NCBI GenBank assembly: GCA_937893155.1
Contig: CALBGU010000284.1
Coordinates: forward strand, 1 to 49,745
Source of the DNA: an uncultured Treponema sp.
GTDB lineage: Bacteria > Spirochaetota > Spirochaetia > Treponematales > Treponemataceae
Direction of reading: 5' to 3'
DNA: 49,745 bases
Positions 42,190-49,745 of this stretch are shown piece by piece. The first letter of the stretch is position 1. Each line of letters begins with the position of its first letter. The notes below the pieces were generated by a model. That model ran no database searches. It saw only the letters and a program-made list of their open reading frames with translations, and was not told the origin of the DNA. The position numbers were made by a program, and so were the translations under genes.

Positions 42190-42231
42190 TACAAAAACTC
42201 TTGTCTAAAGCAAGCGCAAAAAGACTTCATT

Positions 42232-42426
42232 GACAAAAAATTCCAGTTTAAAGGCTTCTGCACTTTGCATCAGACAAAAAATTCCAGTTTAAAGGCTTCT
42301 GCACTTTACATCAGACAAAAAATTCCAGTTTAAAGGCTACTGCACTTTGCATCAGACAAAAAATTCCAGTTTAAAGGCTGCTGCACTTTGCATCAGACAA
42401 AAAATTCTAGTTTAAAGGCTTCTGCA
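42232..42426. repeat. 41-bp tandem array, 4.8 units
   Basis: Units start at 42232, 42273, 42314, 42355 and 42396 with exact 41-base spacing. Each begins GACAAAAAATTCCAGTTTAA and ends CTGCACTTTGCATCA; units differ by one or two bases. The array lies between the lipoprotein promoter and the GH53 3' end. Confidence 0.95.
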
Positions 42427-42491
42427 ACAGTGAAACAGAATACGATGAAGCAATCAAAAAACGGCAGTAAACGCGCCGTTTGCTGAAAACA

Positions 42492-42509
42492 AAGGGCTTA
42501 AAGCCCCTT
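42492..42509 (-). terminator. Hairpin after the GH53 gene
   Basis: AAGGGCTTAAAGCCCCTT is a near-perfect palindrome of the CAAGGGGCTTAAG family, 20 bases past the galactanase stop. On the minus strand it is followed by TGTTTTC, so weak termination is possible. Confidence 0.5.
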
Positions 42510-42528
42510 GCCGCCTTTTTAACGCCTT

Positions 42529-44484
42529 TTAATCCCCGATTCTGTTCAGCACAAAATCGTCGAATGTGCCCCAGCTCTTTGCGTTGCATTTTGCGCGAAT
42601 ACCGAACTTCAGCGTTCCGTCAGAAACCGTGATGTCGGCAATTACAGGCGCTTTCCAATCGCACCAGCCAGAGAGCATAAACGGCGCTCTCTTTTCCCCC
42701 TCGCTCGTGATTGCAAACAGCGCAAAATCGCATTGCTCGGTCTTTACATCGCCGCCCTGCGCAAAGGCGGTGAGCCGATACGTCCCGTTTTCAAGCCCGC
42801 TCAACTCTTGCGCCACCGAAAAATCCATATCGCTTTCCGACCAAAAATGCAGTGAAACCGCCCCGTCGTGCGCATCGTCCGCCTTTTCTTGAAAATCGGT
42901 CGGATTTTTATTGCCGCTGTGCGAAATTGTCCACATTGCGCGGTCTGACTCCTCAAAACTGCCGTTTTTGGCAAGATTTAAGCGAAGCACCTTAACGTGC
43001 GCAGTAACCGAAGCGCCTGCAACCGTGCCCGTAATATCGTATTCGCCGTCGGTGTCGGTATTCACCGAAGCGATAGCAGAAGCGTCCCACGTTACGCGCT
43101 CTTCGCCGTTTTTGCTGCTGTCGTTGTAGAACACCGCGACCGTCTCGGGCATTTTGAGCGCGCTCCCGAGATTGCACTCCACATTCACGCTCGGCACTTC
43201 CAGCACGGCAAGCGGTGCCGTTGAACCAGTGCGCATATAGGTGAACACCTTGAGCGACTCAAGCGGGTGCCCGTCAAAATCGAAAAATGCCTGATTGTCC
43301 CAAGACGAACCGCCGTAATACAGCGCGCCGTCTTCGGGGTCGTATTCCGCGCAGTAACTCGAAGCCCAGCCTGAGCCGAATTCCTCCCACAACTTTTGAT
43401 TTTCGTCCTTGTTTTTGCCCACGGGAATCCACGCGCCTTCCCAATAAAACACACCGATTGCGCCCGCCTCTGCCGCCGCCGCATACACATCGCGCAAAAG
43501 AGAGGCTTGTCCCTGCACCGTGGCGGGATAGCCTGCAACCGTGTCGCCTGCGCCCGAAACGCTGTTGCCGAATCCGTCGCCGTCTTCCGCCGTGTAGCAG
43601 TACGACGTTTCGGCAAGCATCACCTCTTTGCCGTATTTCTCGCGAAAATTGCGCACCACATTTTGCATATTTTCCACAGGACCGTTCCAAAATGCGTAAT
43701 ACGAAAGCCCGAACACATCATAATCAATCTTAAAATTCGCCAAAATCGCACCGATTCTGTCGATACCCGCCGCGTCCGAAATATTCGTATAATGAAGCGC
43801 AACCTTGATGTCTTTTTTGTGCGCCGCCGCACACTCGCGCACCGCCGCCGTGCCCGCCTTGAGCAACTTCATTTTGTTAATCGCCGTCGTCTCGCCTGCA
43901 AGCCCGTTATTGATTTCGTTCCCCACTTGCACCATACACACATTCACGCCCGCGCCGATGATTTTGTCGAGACTTTCCCGCGTAAAATCCGCAAGAGCCG
44001 CCGCTTTATCGTCGATATTCAGATTGCGCCACGCCTTCGGTGCATTTTGCCGCTTCGGGTCAGCCCAAAAGTCCGAATAATGAAAATCAATTTGCACCTT
44101 CATACCGTACTTTGTGGCGCGTTTTCCCAGCTCAATCGCCGTCGCCACATCGTTGTTGCCGCCGCCGTAGCCGTGTCCCTCCGCGTCAAACGGGTCGTTC
44201 CACACGCGAAGACGAATATAATTCACGCCAGAATCTGCAAACGTCTTAAAAACGTCCTGTTCCTTGCCCTCAAAATCGTAATATGTGACGCCGCTTTTTT
44301 CCTCCACAAGCACGCTTGAAGCGTCCATTCCAAAAATAAACGATTTTGACAAATTCGGAATTGCCTTGACCGCAATCGACGACTCCACGCTTTTTGCCGC
44401 AGAATTGCTCGTTGATGCGCCGCAACCTGCAAAAAATGCCGCTCCAAAAAGCGACAAAGCACAAAGAACTTTTGATTTGAACAT
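42529..44484 (-). CDS. GH53 endo-beta-1,4-galactanase lipoprotein
   Basis: This enzyme hydrolyses beta-1,4-galactan side chains of pectin at the cell surface. The lipoprotein signal ends in FFAGC (Cys21). The GH53 barrel (about 45-400) has VNYIRLRVWNDPFD, acid/base Glu190 in VQVGNEINNG and nucleophile Glu292 in VMLAETSYCYTAEDG, then IGVFYWEGAWIP. An Ig-like domain (about 440-515; VAVFYNDSSKNGEERVTWD) and a C-terminal beta-sandwich (about 520-651; NLAKNGSFEESDRAMWT), possibly a galactan-binding CBM61-like module, follow. GGAGG precedes ATG 44484. No galactose transporter is nearby. Two different 41-bp arrays flank the gene. Confidence 0.92.
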   Translation of the reverse strand: MFKSKVLCALSLFGAAFFAGCGASTSNSAAKSVESSIAVKAIPNLSKSFIFGMDASSVLVEEKSGVTYYDFEGKEQDVFKTFADSGVNYIRLRVWNDPFDAEGHGYGGGNNDVATAIELGKRATKYGMKVQIDFHYSDFWADPKRQNAPKAWRNLNIDDKAAALADFTRESLDKIIGAGVNVCMVQVGNEINNGLAGETTAINKMKLLKAGTAAVRECAAAHKKDIKVALHYTNISDAAGIDRIGAILANFKIDYDVFGLSYYAFWNGPVENMQNVVRNFREKYGKEVMLAETSYCYTAEDGDGFGNSVSGAGDTVAGYPATVQGQASLLRDVYAAAAEAGAIGVFYWEGAWIPVGKNKDENQKLWEEFGSGWASSYCAEYDPEDGALYYGGSSWDNQAFFDFDGHPLESLKVFTYMRTGSTAPLAVLEVPSVNVECNLGSALKMPETVAVFYNDSSKNGEERVTWDASAIASVNTDTDGEYDITGTVAGASVTAHVKVLRLNLAKNGSFEESDRAMWTISHSGNKNPTDFQEKADDAHDGAVSLHFWSESDMDFSVAQELSGLENGTYRLTAFAQGGDVKTEQCDFALFAITSEGEKRAPFMLSGWCDWKAPVIADITVSDGTLKFGIRAKCNAKSWGTFDDFVLNRIGD

Positions 44485-44644
44485 TTTAAGACCTCCAAAA
44501 TCATTTTTTTGCGCAACCGTTTGCACATATTCATTATTCTAGCATTTTTTGACCAAAAGTCAAATTTTTTTTTCTTTCGCGCCGCTTTTTTCTCCGCGAT
44601 ACTATTTCATCGAAACTCGAATCTTAATTTTCTATTGAAATATT

Positions 44645-44955
44645 GAACTTTGGAGAGCCGAAAAATCGTTTTTCAGGCTTCGAATGAACTTTGGAGAATC
44701 GAAAAATCATTTTTTTGGCTTCGAATGAACTTTGGAGAGTCGAAAAATCATTTTTCAGGCTTCGAATGAACTTTGGAGAGCTGAAAAATCGTTTTTTGAG
44801 CTTCGAATGAACTTTGGAGAATCAAAAAATCGTTTTTTGGGTTTCGAATGAATTTTGGAGAGGCAAAAAATCATTTTTTGAGCTTCGAATGAACTTTGGA
44901 GAGTCGAAAAATCGTTTTTCAGGTTTCGAATGAACTTTGGAAAGACAAAAAATCT
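44645..44955. repeat. 41-bp tandem array, 7.6 units
   Basis: Units start at 44645, 44686, 44727, 44768, 44809, 44850, 44891 and 44932. The core is GAACTTTGGAGAGTCGAAAA then ATCGTTTTTCAGGCTTCGAA. Each unit contains two A/T tracts and the palindromic TTCGAA. No spacers or associated cas genes are present. Confidence 0.95.
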
Positions 44956-45096
44956 GTTTTACTCGTTTCGACTTTGCTCAACGAGCGGTTATGAAAAAGA
45001 TTCCCGCATCAATTACGGGAATGGCAAAGGGGAAAACACGGGAATCACGGAAATGACACAGTGGCAGCCTACCTCAAATCACGTTTGCAATGGCAG

Positions 45097-45122
45097 AAAA
45101 AATCCCCCTCATTGAGAGGGGG
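45097..45122 (-). terminator. Terminator of the mannan operon
   Basis: On the minus strand CCCCCTC, a short loop and GAGGGGG form a stem followed by ATTTTTT (45102-45097), 34 bases after the manA stop. Confidence 0.8.
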
Positions 45123-45155
45123 GAGGGGGAAGGTGATAAAGGTTTTATCTAAACA

Positions 45156-45941
45156 TTACTTTGCTTTGATGATTATGGCTTCACATTCACCCGAAAGTGT
45201 GGCTTTTTCGCCTTTTTCCAGCGCGATGAGCTCTTCTTTGTGCGCAAAAAGCTTCGTTTCGCCAGAAATCAGCTCGCAGTTCTCGCACTGCAAGATGAAA
45301 ATGAGCTGTATGCCCTCTGAAACGGCGATTTCTGCACGATTTTTCACCGCTACGCGCTCCAAACTGAAATAATCGCACGAAAATGACTCGCCAAACGGCT
45401 CAATATTGCGTATCGGAAAGGTTTTCATCGCTTCCAATCCCTTTCTAACGTGCAATTCACGCCCCCGATTGTAATCATAGAGCCGATACGTCGTGTCGCT
45501 CGACTGTTGCACCTCCAAAAGCCGCAATCCGCCGCCAATCGCGTGCACTTTTCCAGCAGGAATAAACACGAAATCGCCTTTTTTCACCTCGACTGCGTGC
45601 AATTTCGCCTCAAGCGTGCCGTTTTCTATCGATTTTGCGACTTCGTCCCGCGTAACCTGCGGAAAAATGCCGTCTACCAGCTTCGCGCCCTCTTCTGCGT
45701 CCAATACGAGCCAACATTCCGTCTTTCCGCGCTCATTTTCGCCCTCCAGCCTCCGCGCCGCCTCGTCATCGGGGTGAACTTGCACCGAAAGAGCCTCTTT
45801 TGCGTCGATTATCTTCACGATAAGCGGAAAATCGGGAGCAATCTGCGCAAAATCTGCCTGTTTTGCCGCTTTATGCGTGCTTGCCAGCCAATATTCTGCG
45901 CCCCACACCTTTTTCATCTCAATCGGAGTGAGTTTTTTCAT
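45156..45941 (-). CDS. manA: Mannose-6-phosphate isomerase, class I
   Basis: ManA converts mannose-6-phosphate to fructose-6-phosphate, with zinc bound by a cupin. The 261-residue protein keeps the zinc ligands in LSVQVHPDDEAA (Gln, His), GKTECWLVLD (Glu) and IPAGKVHAIGGG (His), and the active-site Arg region TYRLYDYNRGRELHV. It is shorter than the usual 310-390 residues, the compact form seen in many Firmicutes-like operons. Its start overlaps the GH130 gene by 4 bases (ATGA), so the two are translationally coupled. It closes the mannan-oligosaccharide operon; the phosphomannomutase needed before it is not in the window. Confidence 0.93.
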   Translation of the reverse strand: MKKLTPIEMKKVWGAEYWLASTHKAAKQADFAQIAPDFPLIVKIIDAKEALSVQVHPDDEAARRLEGENERGKTECWLVLDAEEGAKLVDGIFPQVTRDEVAKSIENGTLEAKLHAVEVKKGDFVFIPAGKVHAIGGGLRLLEVQQSSDTTYRLYDYNRGRELHVRKGLEAMKTFPIRNIEPFGESFSCDYFSLERVAVKNRAEIAVSEGIQLIFILQCENCELISGETKLFAHKEELIALEKGEKATLSGECEAIIIKAK

Positions 45942-46933
45942 CGATTTTGCTCCATATCGTGCTTGTCGATGAACGAAATCACCTCGTCAACCGTCGTAAA
46001 ACACAAAGCCGTGTTCGTATCCGCCGCGCCGTAGTAAATTGCGACCCGATTTGTTGCAGAATCGACCAACGCCGCGCACGGAAAACACACGCTCGGCACA
46101 AAACCGCGCTCTTCATACTCCGTTTCGGGCGTGAGCAGGTACGAATCGGCTCGCTTCAGCACCTTCCACGGCTCGTTTCTGTCGAGCAACGCCGCGCCCA
46201 TCGAATAAATATAGCCCGAACACGTCCCTGTTACGCCGTGATAGAACAAAAGCCAGCCGCGTTCGGTTTCAATCGGCGCGCACCCAGCCCCCACCTTCAA
46301 ACTTTGCCACCATTCGCTTGATTTTCCGAACACAAAGCGATGATTTCCCCAATGCAAAAGGTCGTTGCTCTCAGAAAGGAAGATGTCGCCGAACGGCGTG
46401 TGTCCGCTGTCGCTCGGGCGCGTCAAAATATAGTAATTTTCGCCGAACTTTCGCGGAAAAAGCACACCGTTTCGGTTGAACGGCAAAAATCCATTGCCGC
46501 GGCTCGTGAAAGTCTTGAAATCCGTCGTCGTCGCGATGCCGATTGACGCGCCGTGAAAGTTCGTGCACCAAATAATGTGATACACGTCGCCGATTCGCAC
46601 TAAGCGCGGGTCATAAGCATAGCTTGGCGTTACATCTGCGCCGTTTTCGTCCGTAATTTTGATGCCGCCGTCTGAAAATCGCCAATTCAGCGCGTCATCG
46701 CTGAAACCATAGTACAAATACGGGATTCCGTTCGTCTTTTCTGCGCGAAAAACACCCACAAATCCGCCGTTTTTCCACGTACACACCGCAGAATTGAAGA
46801 TTCTTGCCACATCTGGCAGCGGATTTCGTGCAATAACGGGGTTTTTTGAGTATCTCCACACGCTCGCCGTGCAGTTTTCGCCCTTTTCTTCCCATGGCAT
46901 ATTCGGAATTGCCTCACCAAATACCTTAATCAT
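45938..46933 (-). CDS. GH130 beta-1,4-mannooligosaccharide phosphorylase
   Basis: This enzyme would phosphorolyse mannooligosaccharides, releasing mannose-1-phosphate from the non-reducing end in the cytoplasm. The 331-residue protein has the five-bladed propeller features of GH130: RNPLPDVARIFNSAV near residue 30, catalytic Asp in SYAYDPRLVRIGDVYHI and phosphate-binding parts in FHGASIGIATTTDF, GCAPIETERGWLLFYHGV and YYGAADTNTALC. The length and short N-terminus match subgroup GH130_2 rather than GH130_1. GGAGG before ATG 46933 excludes the longer in-frame start. No signal peptide is present. The partner GH130_1 gene lies 61 bases upstream. Confidence 0.88.
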   Translation of the reverse strand: MIKVFGEAIPNMPWEEKGENCTASVWRYSKNPVIARNPLPDVARIFNSAVCTWKNGGFVGVFRAEKTNGIPYLYYGFSDDALNWRFSDGGIKITDENGADVTPSYAYDPRLVRIGDVYHIIWCTNFHGASIGIATTTDFKTFTSRGNGFLPFNRNGVLFPRKFGENYYILTRPSDSGHTPFGDIFLSESNDLLHWGNHRFVFGKSSEWWQSLKVGAGCAPIETERGWLLFYHGVTGTCSGYIYSMGAALLDRNEPWKVLKRADSYLLTPETEYEERGFVPSVCFPCAALVDSATNRVAIYYGAADTNTALCFTTVDEVISFIDKHDMEQNR

Positions 46934-46993
46934 CGTTTTCCTCCGTAATTTTCGCAAAAACAAAGGATTTTGCCCTTGATTTTGCAGTATTTT

Positions 46994-48175
46994 TTACAAA
47001 ACACGCTGTGCGCGGTTCTTTTCAATCAAAGAAATGCGCTGTTTTACGCAATCTGCACTTCTAAGCGGGTCGCGCGGCGTGGAAAAGACGTAATCTTCCA
47101 GCCTTGCAAGCGTCGTTTTCGCCACATGCAGCCGCGTATCGCTCGAAGCGTAGTAAATAAACACCTCGCCCGCCTCGTTTACCGCCGCGCCGTTCGTGAA
47201 AACCACATTCGACACATCTCCCGTCCGCTCCTCGCCCAACGGAACAAGAAAAACGCCGCTCGGTTCGGCAATCACGCGGCTCGGGTCGTCCAAAGCGGTC
47301 GCAAAGCAGTACAAAACGTAGCGCAAGCCCGCCGCAGTGTTGCGAACGCCGTGCGCGATGTGAATATAGCCGCGGGAAGTCTTTATCGGTGTCGCGCCCT
47401 CGCCGTTTTTCGCCTCGGTTATCGTGTGATAGCGTCGTCTGCTCGTGATTTTCTCTTCGTCAATCACGGGTTTTGTGATGTCGTCCGCCAAGCCGAAGCC
47501 GATTCCGCCGCCTGAGCCTGTGTCGATGAACGAATCCATTGGTCGCGTGTAAAATGCGTACTTTCCGCCGACAAAATCGGGTAAAAGACACACATTTCTT
47601 TGCTGCGGGCTGTGCAATGTGCGCAAATTCGGCAATCGTTCCCACGTTTTGAGGTCTTTTGTGCGCACAATTCCTGCTTCTGCGACCGCCGCGCTCAAAT
47701 CTTTTGAAGAAAAATCCTTCTTTTCGCTGCAAAACACGCCGTAAATCCAGCCGTCCTCGTGTTTTGTCAGCCGCATATCGTATACATTCGTTTCATCTGG
47801 CTCGGTGTCGGGCAAAACGACGGGATAATCCCAAAATCGAAAGCCGTCTACGCCGCTTTTGCTCTCCGCGACCGCGAAAAACGACTTTCTGTCCGCTCCC
47901 TCCACGCGCGCTACGAGAAAATACGAGCCGTTTAAGTAAATCGCGCCCGAATTCATCACCGCATTCACGCCGAGCCGCTCCATAAAGAACGGATTTGCGC
48001 TTTTATCGAAGTCAAATCGCCATTCAAGCGGAATATGTGCGCGAGTAAGCACAGGATTTTTGTATCGCGTGTAAATTCCGTTGTAAAAATCCGTGTTTTC
48101 TGCGTTTTTTCGCGTAATTAACGCCTCATACTTCGCCTTTTCCCGTCGAACATTCTCTTCAAACTCATCAATCAT
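46994..48175 (-). CDS. GH130_1 4-O-beta-mannosyl-glucose phosphorylase
   Basis: This enzyme phosphorolyses 4-O-beta-mannosyl-glucose to mannose-1-phosphate and glucose, the step after epimerisation of mannobiose. The 393-residue protein has the GH130_1 signature: N-terminal YNGIYTRYKNPVLTRAHIP, VMNSGAIYLNGSYFLVARVEG, catalytic Asp in NVYDMRLTKHEDGWIYGVF, QQRNVCLLPDFVGGKYAFYT and IHIAHGVRNTAAGLRYVLYC. The roughly 390-residue length and the absence of a signal peptide fit the cytoplasmic MGP enzymes. GGAGGAAAGAG before ATG 48175 fixes the start. It sits between an epimerase-like gene and the GH130_2 gene, exactly the order of known mannan operons. Confidence 0.9.
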   Translation of the reverse strand: MIDEFEENVRREKAKYEALITRKNAENTDFYNGIYTRYKNPVLTRAHIPLEWRFDFDKSANPFFMERLGVNAVMNSGAIYLNGSYFLVARVEGADRKSFFAVAESKSGVDGFRFWDYPVVLPDTEPDETNVYDMRLTKHEDGWIYGVFCSEKKDFSSKDLSAAVAEAGIVRTKDLKTWERLPNLRTLHSPQQRNVCLLPDFVGGKYAFYTRPMDSFIDTGSGGGIGFGLADDITKPVIDEEKITSRRRYHTITEAKNGEGATPIKTSRGYIHIAHGVRNTAAGLRYVLYCFATALDDPSRVIAEPSGVFLVPLGEERTGDVSNVVFTNGAAVNEAGEVFIYYASSDTRLHVAKTTLARLEDYVFSTPRDPLRSADCVKQRISLIEKNRAQRVL

Positions 48176-48316
48176 TCTCTTTCCTCCAAAAAACAATCGC
48201 TTTTCTTAACCTCTCCCACCCCGACTCTCTCGACTAGAAAGAGAGGGGGCGTAGATACATCTCTCTTTTGTGTTTTTTCTCCCCTCGCCTGCTAGGAGAG
48301 GGGCAGGGGGTGAGGT

Positions 48317-49705
48317 CTATATCCTCTCCATAAGCTCAAAACACATTCTGCCGTTGTGATACGGACATTTCCACGGCGAGACCTCCGGCAGCGTTTTGTC
48401 GGCGGCTCCGTTTTTGTACGTCCGCCAAAGCCATTCGCCGCCGCTCCGTTTGTCTATGATATGCTCCTTCGTAAAATCCCACGCATCATACGCCGCCTTA
48501 AGATAGCCCTCGTCCGAAGTCTTCTGCCAGGCGTTTACAAAGCCCACTATGCTTTCGCACTGCACCCACCAGACGCGGCGGCCGTCAACACTGCCCCGCT
48601 CATCTTCCGTAGCGACCGCTCCGTCAGAAAAAGCCGCCGCAAGAACATTCTCTGCCATTGCGGAAGTCAGGGGCAGAATCTTTTTCTCATATTCAGAATT
48701 CGAAAGCACGCCGAGGCCTTTGTCCAAAAGCCACGAAGTCTCAATATCGTGCCCGTAGGAATACAAGTCTATAAGGCTCTTCATATCAGAATCAAAGAAA
48801 ACCTCCTGCCGCTTTTTCTTCTCATTCCAAATATCCCTCGCAAAAATGTCAAGGATTCTTTCCATGGCCCGCTTTGCCTTCTCATTTCCCGTAGCCGCAA
48901 CGAACGCGGTATAGGCCTCAAAAACGTGGAGCAGGGTGTTCATCGTATAGGTCGCGCTCACGCCGTTCTCGCTCAGCTTGTCATTTTCCTGCGGAACAAA
49001 ATCTTCCGTAAAAGATTCCCTGTAACTTCTGCCGTCCCAGCTCTTTTCTTCTATCAGGTTAAAAAGCTTGTCCGCAAGAAAAATTGCCTCTTTCTCTCCT
49101 GTTGCCTTGTAATATGTTGAAAGCGCATAAACGGCGAACGCCTGGGCATACGTGTGCTTGGTCGTGTCAAGTTTTTTTCCTTCCGCATCTACGGACCAGA
49201 AAACTCCGCCGTATCTTTCGTCAAGAAAATTATTCTGCAAAAATTCAAAGGCGGCCTTTGCCCCTTCCCGGCACCGCTCATCCCCTAAGATTCTGTATGC
49301 CTCGGAAAAGAAATACAAAATCCTGCTGTTCAAGATGCAGCCCTTTGCGGCATCTTTTTCAATCTTAACCTGAACGCCGTTCAGCATTAAAAATTCCTGC
49401 AAAACAGGCGAGTTAGGGTTAGAAGTGGAAAATTCTTTGCTATCCGTGCGGAGAAAAACTGAATCATTTTTTGCCATGTCAGCAGAGGCTGTAGAGGCAG
49501 CAGAATCTTCTTGAACAAGCGAAAAATAAATTTTATCAGGCGATATTCTTGCGGAAATTACCTGCCCTTCCTGCACAAGTTTATAAAACTGCGAATAAGT
49601 GATTACCTCCTCTTTTGGTGCAAAATGAGAGAAGGCAAAATAAATTCCAAAAGCGAAAAAAGCGGCAAAAAGAAGGGCGAATAATTTTTTATTTTTTATT
49701 CTCAT
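48317..49705 (-). CDS. FtsH N-terminus fused to cellobiose 2-epimerase
   Basis: Residues 1-118 are the N-terminus of the FtsH protease: one membrane helix (ALLFAAFFAFGIYFAF) and the periplasmic segment ITYSQFYKLVQEGQVISARI. No AAA or protease domain follows. From about residue 120 the chain is a cellobiose 2-epimerase, which converts mannobiose to mannosyl-glucose. The catalytic set is retained: Arg128 in CILNSRILYF, His in MNTLLHVFEAY, His in SYGHDIETSWLL and His in CPYHNGR. The usual first 55-60 epimerase residues, including the first barrel helix, are missing. The FtsH ribosome binding site GAAGGAAGG precedes the ATG. The fused enzyme would face the periplasm. Confidence 0.8.
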   Translation of the reverse strand: MRIKNKKLFALLFAAFFAFGIYFAFSHFAPKEEVITYSQFYKLVQEGQVISARISPDKIYFSLVQEDSAASTASADMAKNDSVFLRTDSKEFSTSNPNSPVLQEFLMLNGVQVKIEKDAAKGCILNSRILYFFSEAYRILGDERCREGAKAAFEFLQNNFLDERYGGVFWSVDAEGKKLDTTKHTYAQAFAVYALSTYYKATGEKEAIFLADKLFNLIEEKSWDGRSYRESFTEDFVPQENDKLSENGVSATYTMNTLLHVFEAYTAFVAATGNEKAKRAMERILDIFARDIWNEKKKRQEVFFDSDMKSLIDLYSYGHDIETSWLLDKGLGVLSNSEYEKKILPLTSAMAENVLAAAFSDGAVATEDERGSVDGRRVWWVQCESIVGFVNAWQKTSDEGYLKAAYDAWDFTKEHIIDKRSGGEWLWRTYKNGAADKTLPEVSPWKCPYHNGRMCFELMERI

Positions 49706-49745
49706 TTTGCACCTTCCTTCTTTAAGACTTTTATAGAAGCCGCGT

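Noticed and set aside
43396..44319. A 307-residue plus-strand frame opposite the GH53 gene
   Set aside because: Composition (Arg, His, Val) and the intact GH53 motifs on the minus strand show that it is a shadow.
44645..44955. CRISPR array
   Set aside because: The repeats are contiguous 41-base units without spacers and no cas gene is present; the same holds for the arrays at 34084 and 42232.
1..49745. tRNA, rRNA, insertion sequences or prophage genes
   Set aside because: No rRNA-like stretch, no tRNA T-arm with matching acceptor stem, and no transposase, integrase or phage structural gene was recognised by eye; a covariance search would be needed to exclude small RNAs.

Overview
The window reads as chromosomal DNA of a carbohydrate-fermenting Treponema (Spirochaetota), probably a gut or rumen species. 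I infer this from the protein families: Treponema-style SH3 lipoprotein, TIGR02757 protein, OmpA-type envelope protein, GGDEF-EAL protein, rubrerythrin, and a beta-mannan plus galactan plus beta-glucoside enzyme set. A-rich leaders and the many dispersed palindromic and tandem repeats fit too. No rRNA, tRNA, insertion sequence transposase or CRISPR array was seen. I have no database support, so the genus is an inference.

Layout. 1-5000: an orphan VbhA-like antitoxin, a RelB/DinJ antitoxin remnant running in frame into a secreted TPR protein, a MltD-like lytic transglycosylase, an OmpA-family protein and a degenerate alpha/beta hydrolase. 5200-11000: U32 protein, GGDEF-EAL enzyme, GNAT acetyltransferase, UPF0210 (PFL) protein. 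11100-13500: acyltransferase-3 (minus strand), XRE regulator, rubrerythrin. 13600-17000: complete thiBPQ-type ABC importer. 17000-23800 (minus strand): a large metallopeptidase/beta-barrel protein, TIGR02757 protein, polyprenyl synthase, TPR protein and RseC-family protein, preceded by a DUF6261-like protein. 24400-31200: XRE regulator diverging from a six-gene cassette (FkbH, acyl carrier protein, MaoC, SDR, MBOAT, SGNH). 31200-34000 (minus strand): higBA toxin-antitoxin, RACo-like ASKHA protein, small outer-membrane barrel. 34400-37640: beta-glucoside PTS IIBC plus 6-phospho-beta-glucosidase behind a LicT/BglG-type antiterminator target. 37800-44500 (minus strand): galE, ABC-F ATPase, SH3 lipoprotein, GH53 galactanase lipoprotein. 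45100-49700 (minus strand): mannan-oligosaccharide operon (cellobiose 2-epimerase-like chimera, two GH130 phosphorylases, manA).

How genes work together. The mannan operon would epimerise mannobiose to mannosyl-glucose, phosphorolyse it and longer mannooligosaccharides to mannose-1-phosphate, and feed mannose-6-phosphate to fructose-6-phosphate. The PTS/GH1 pair imports and cleaves beta-glucosides. The most novel unit is the FkbH-ACP-MaoC-SDR-MBOAT-SGNH cassette. It looks like a self-contained ACP-based machine that makes a small hydroxyacyl group (possibly glyceryl or lactyl) and esterifies it to a surface polymer. It carries two homopolymer tracts (T10 before the ACP start, G13 at the SDR end) that could make it slip in expression.

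Other notable points: three separate tandem arrays with the same 41-bp period but different sequences, two of them bracketing the galactanase gene; several genes whose promoter -10 box sits 6-10 bases before the start codon (candidate leaderless mRNAs); a dispersed repeat inserted in frame in the metallopeptidase gene; and an in-frame fusion of the FtsH N-terminus to a cellobiose 2-epimerase at the right edge, which may be real recombination or an assembly join.
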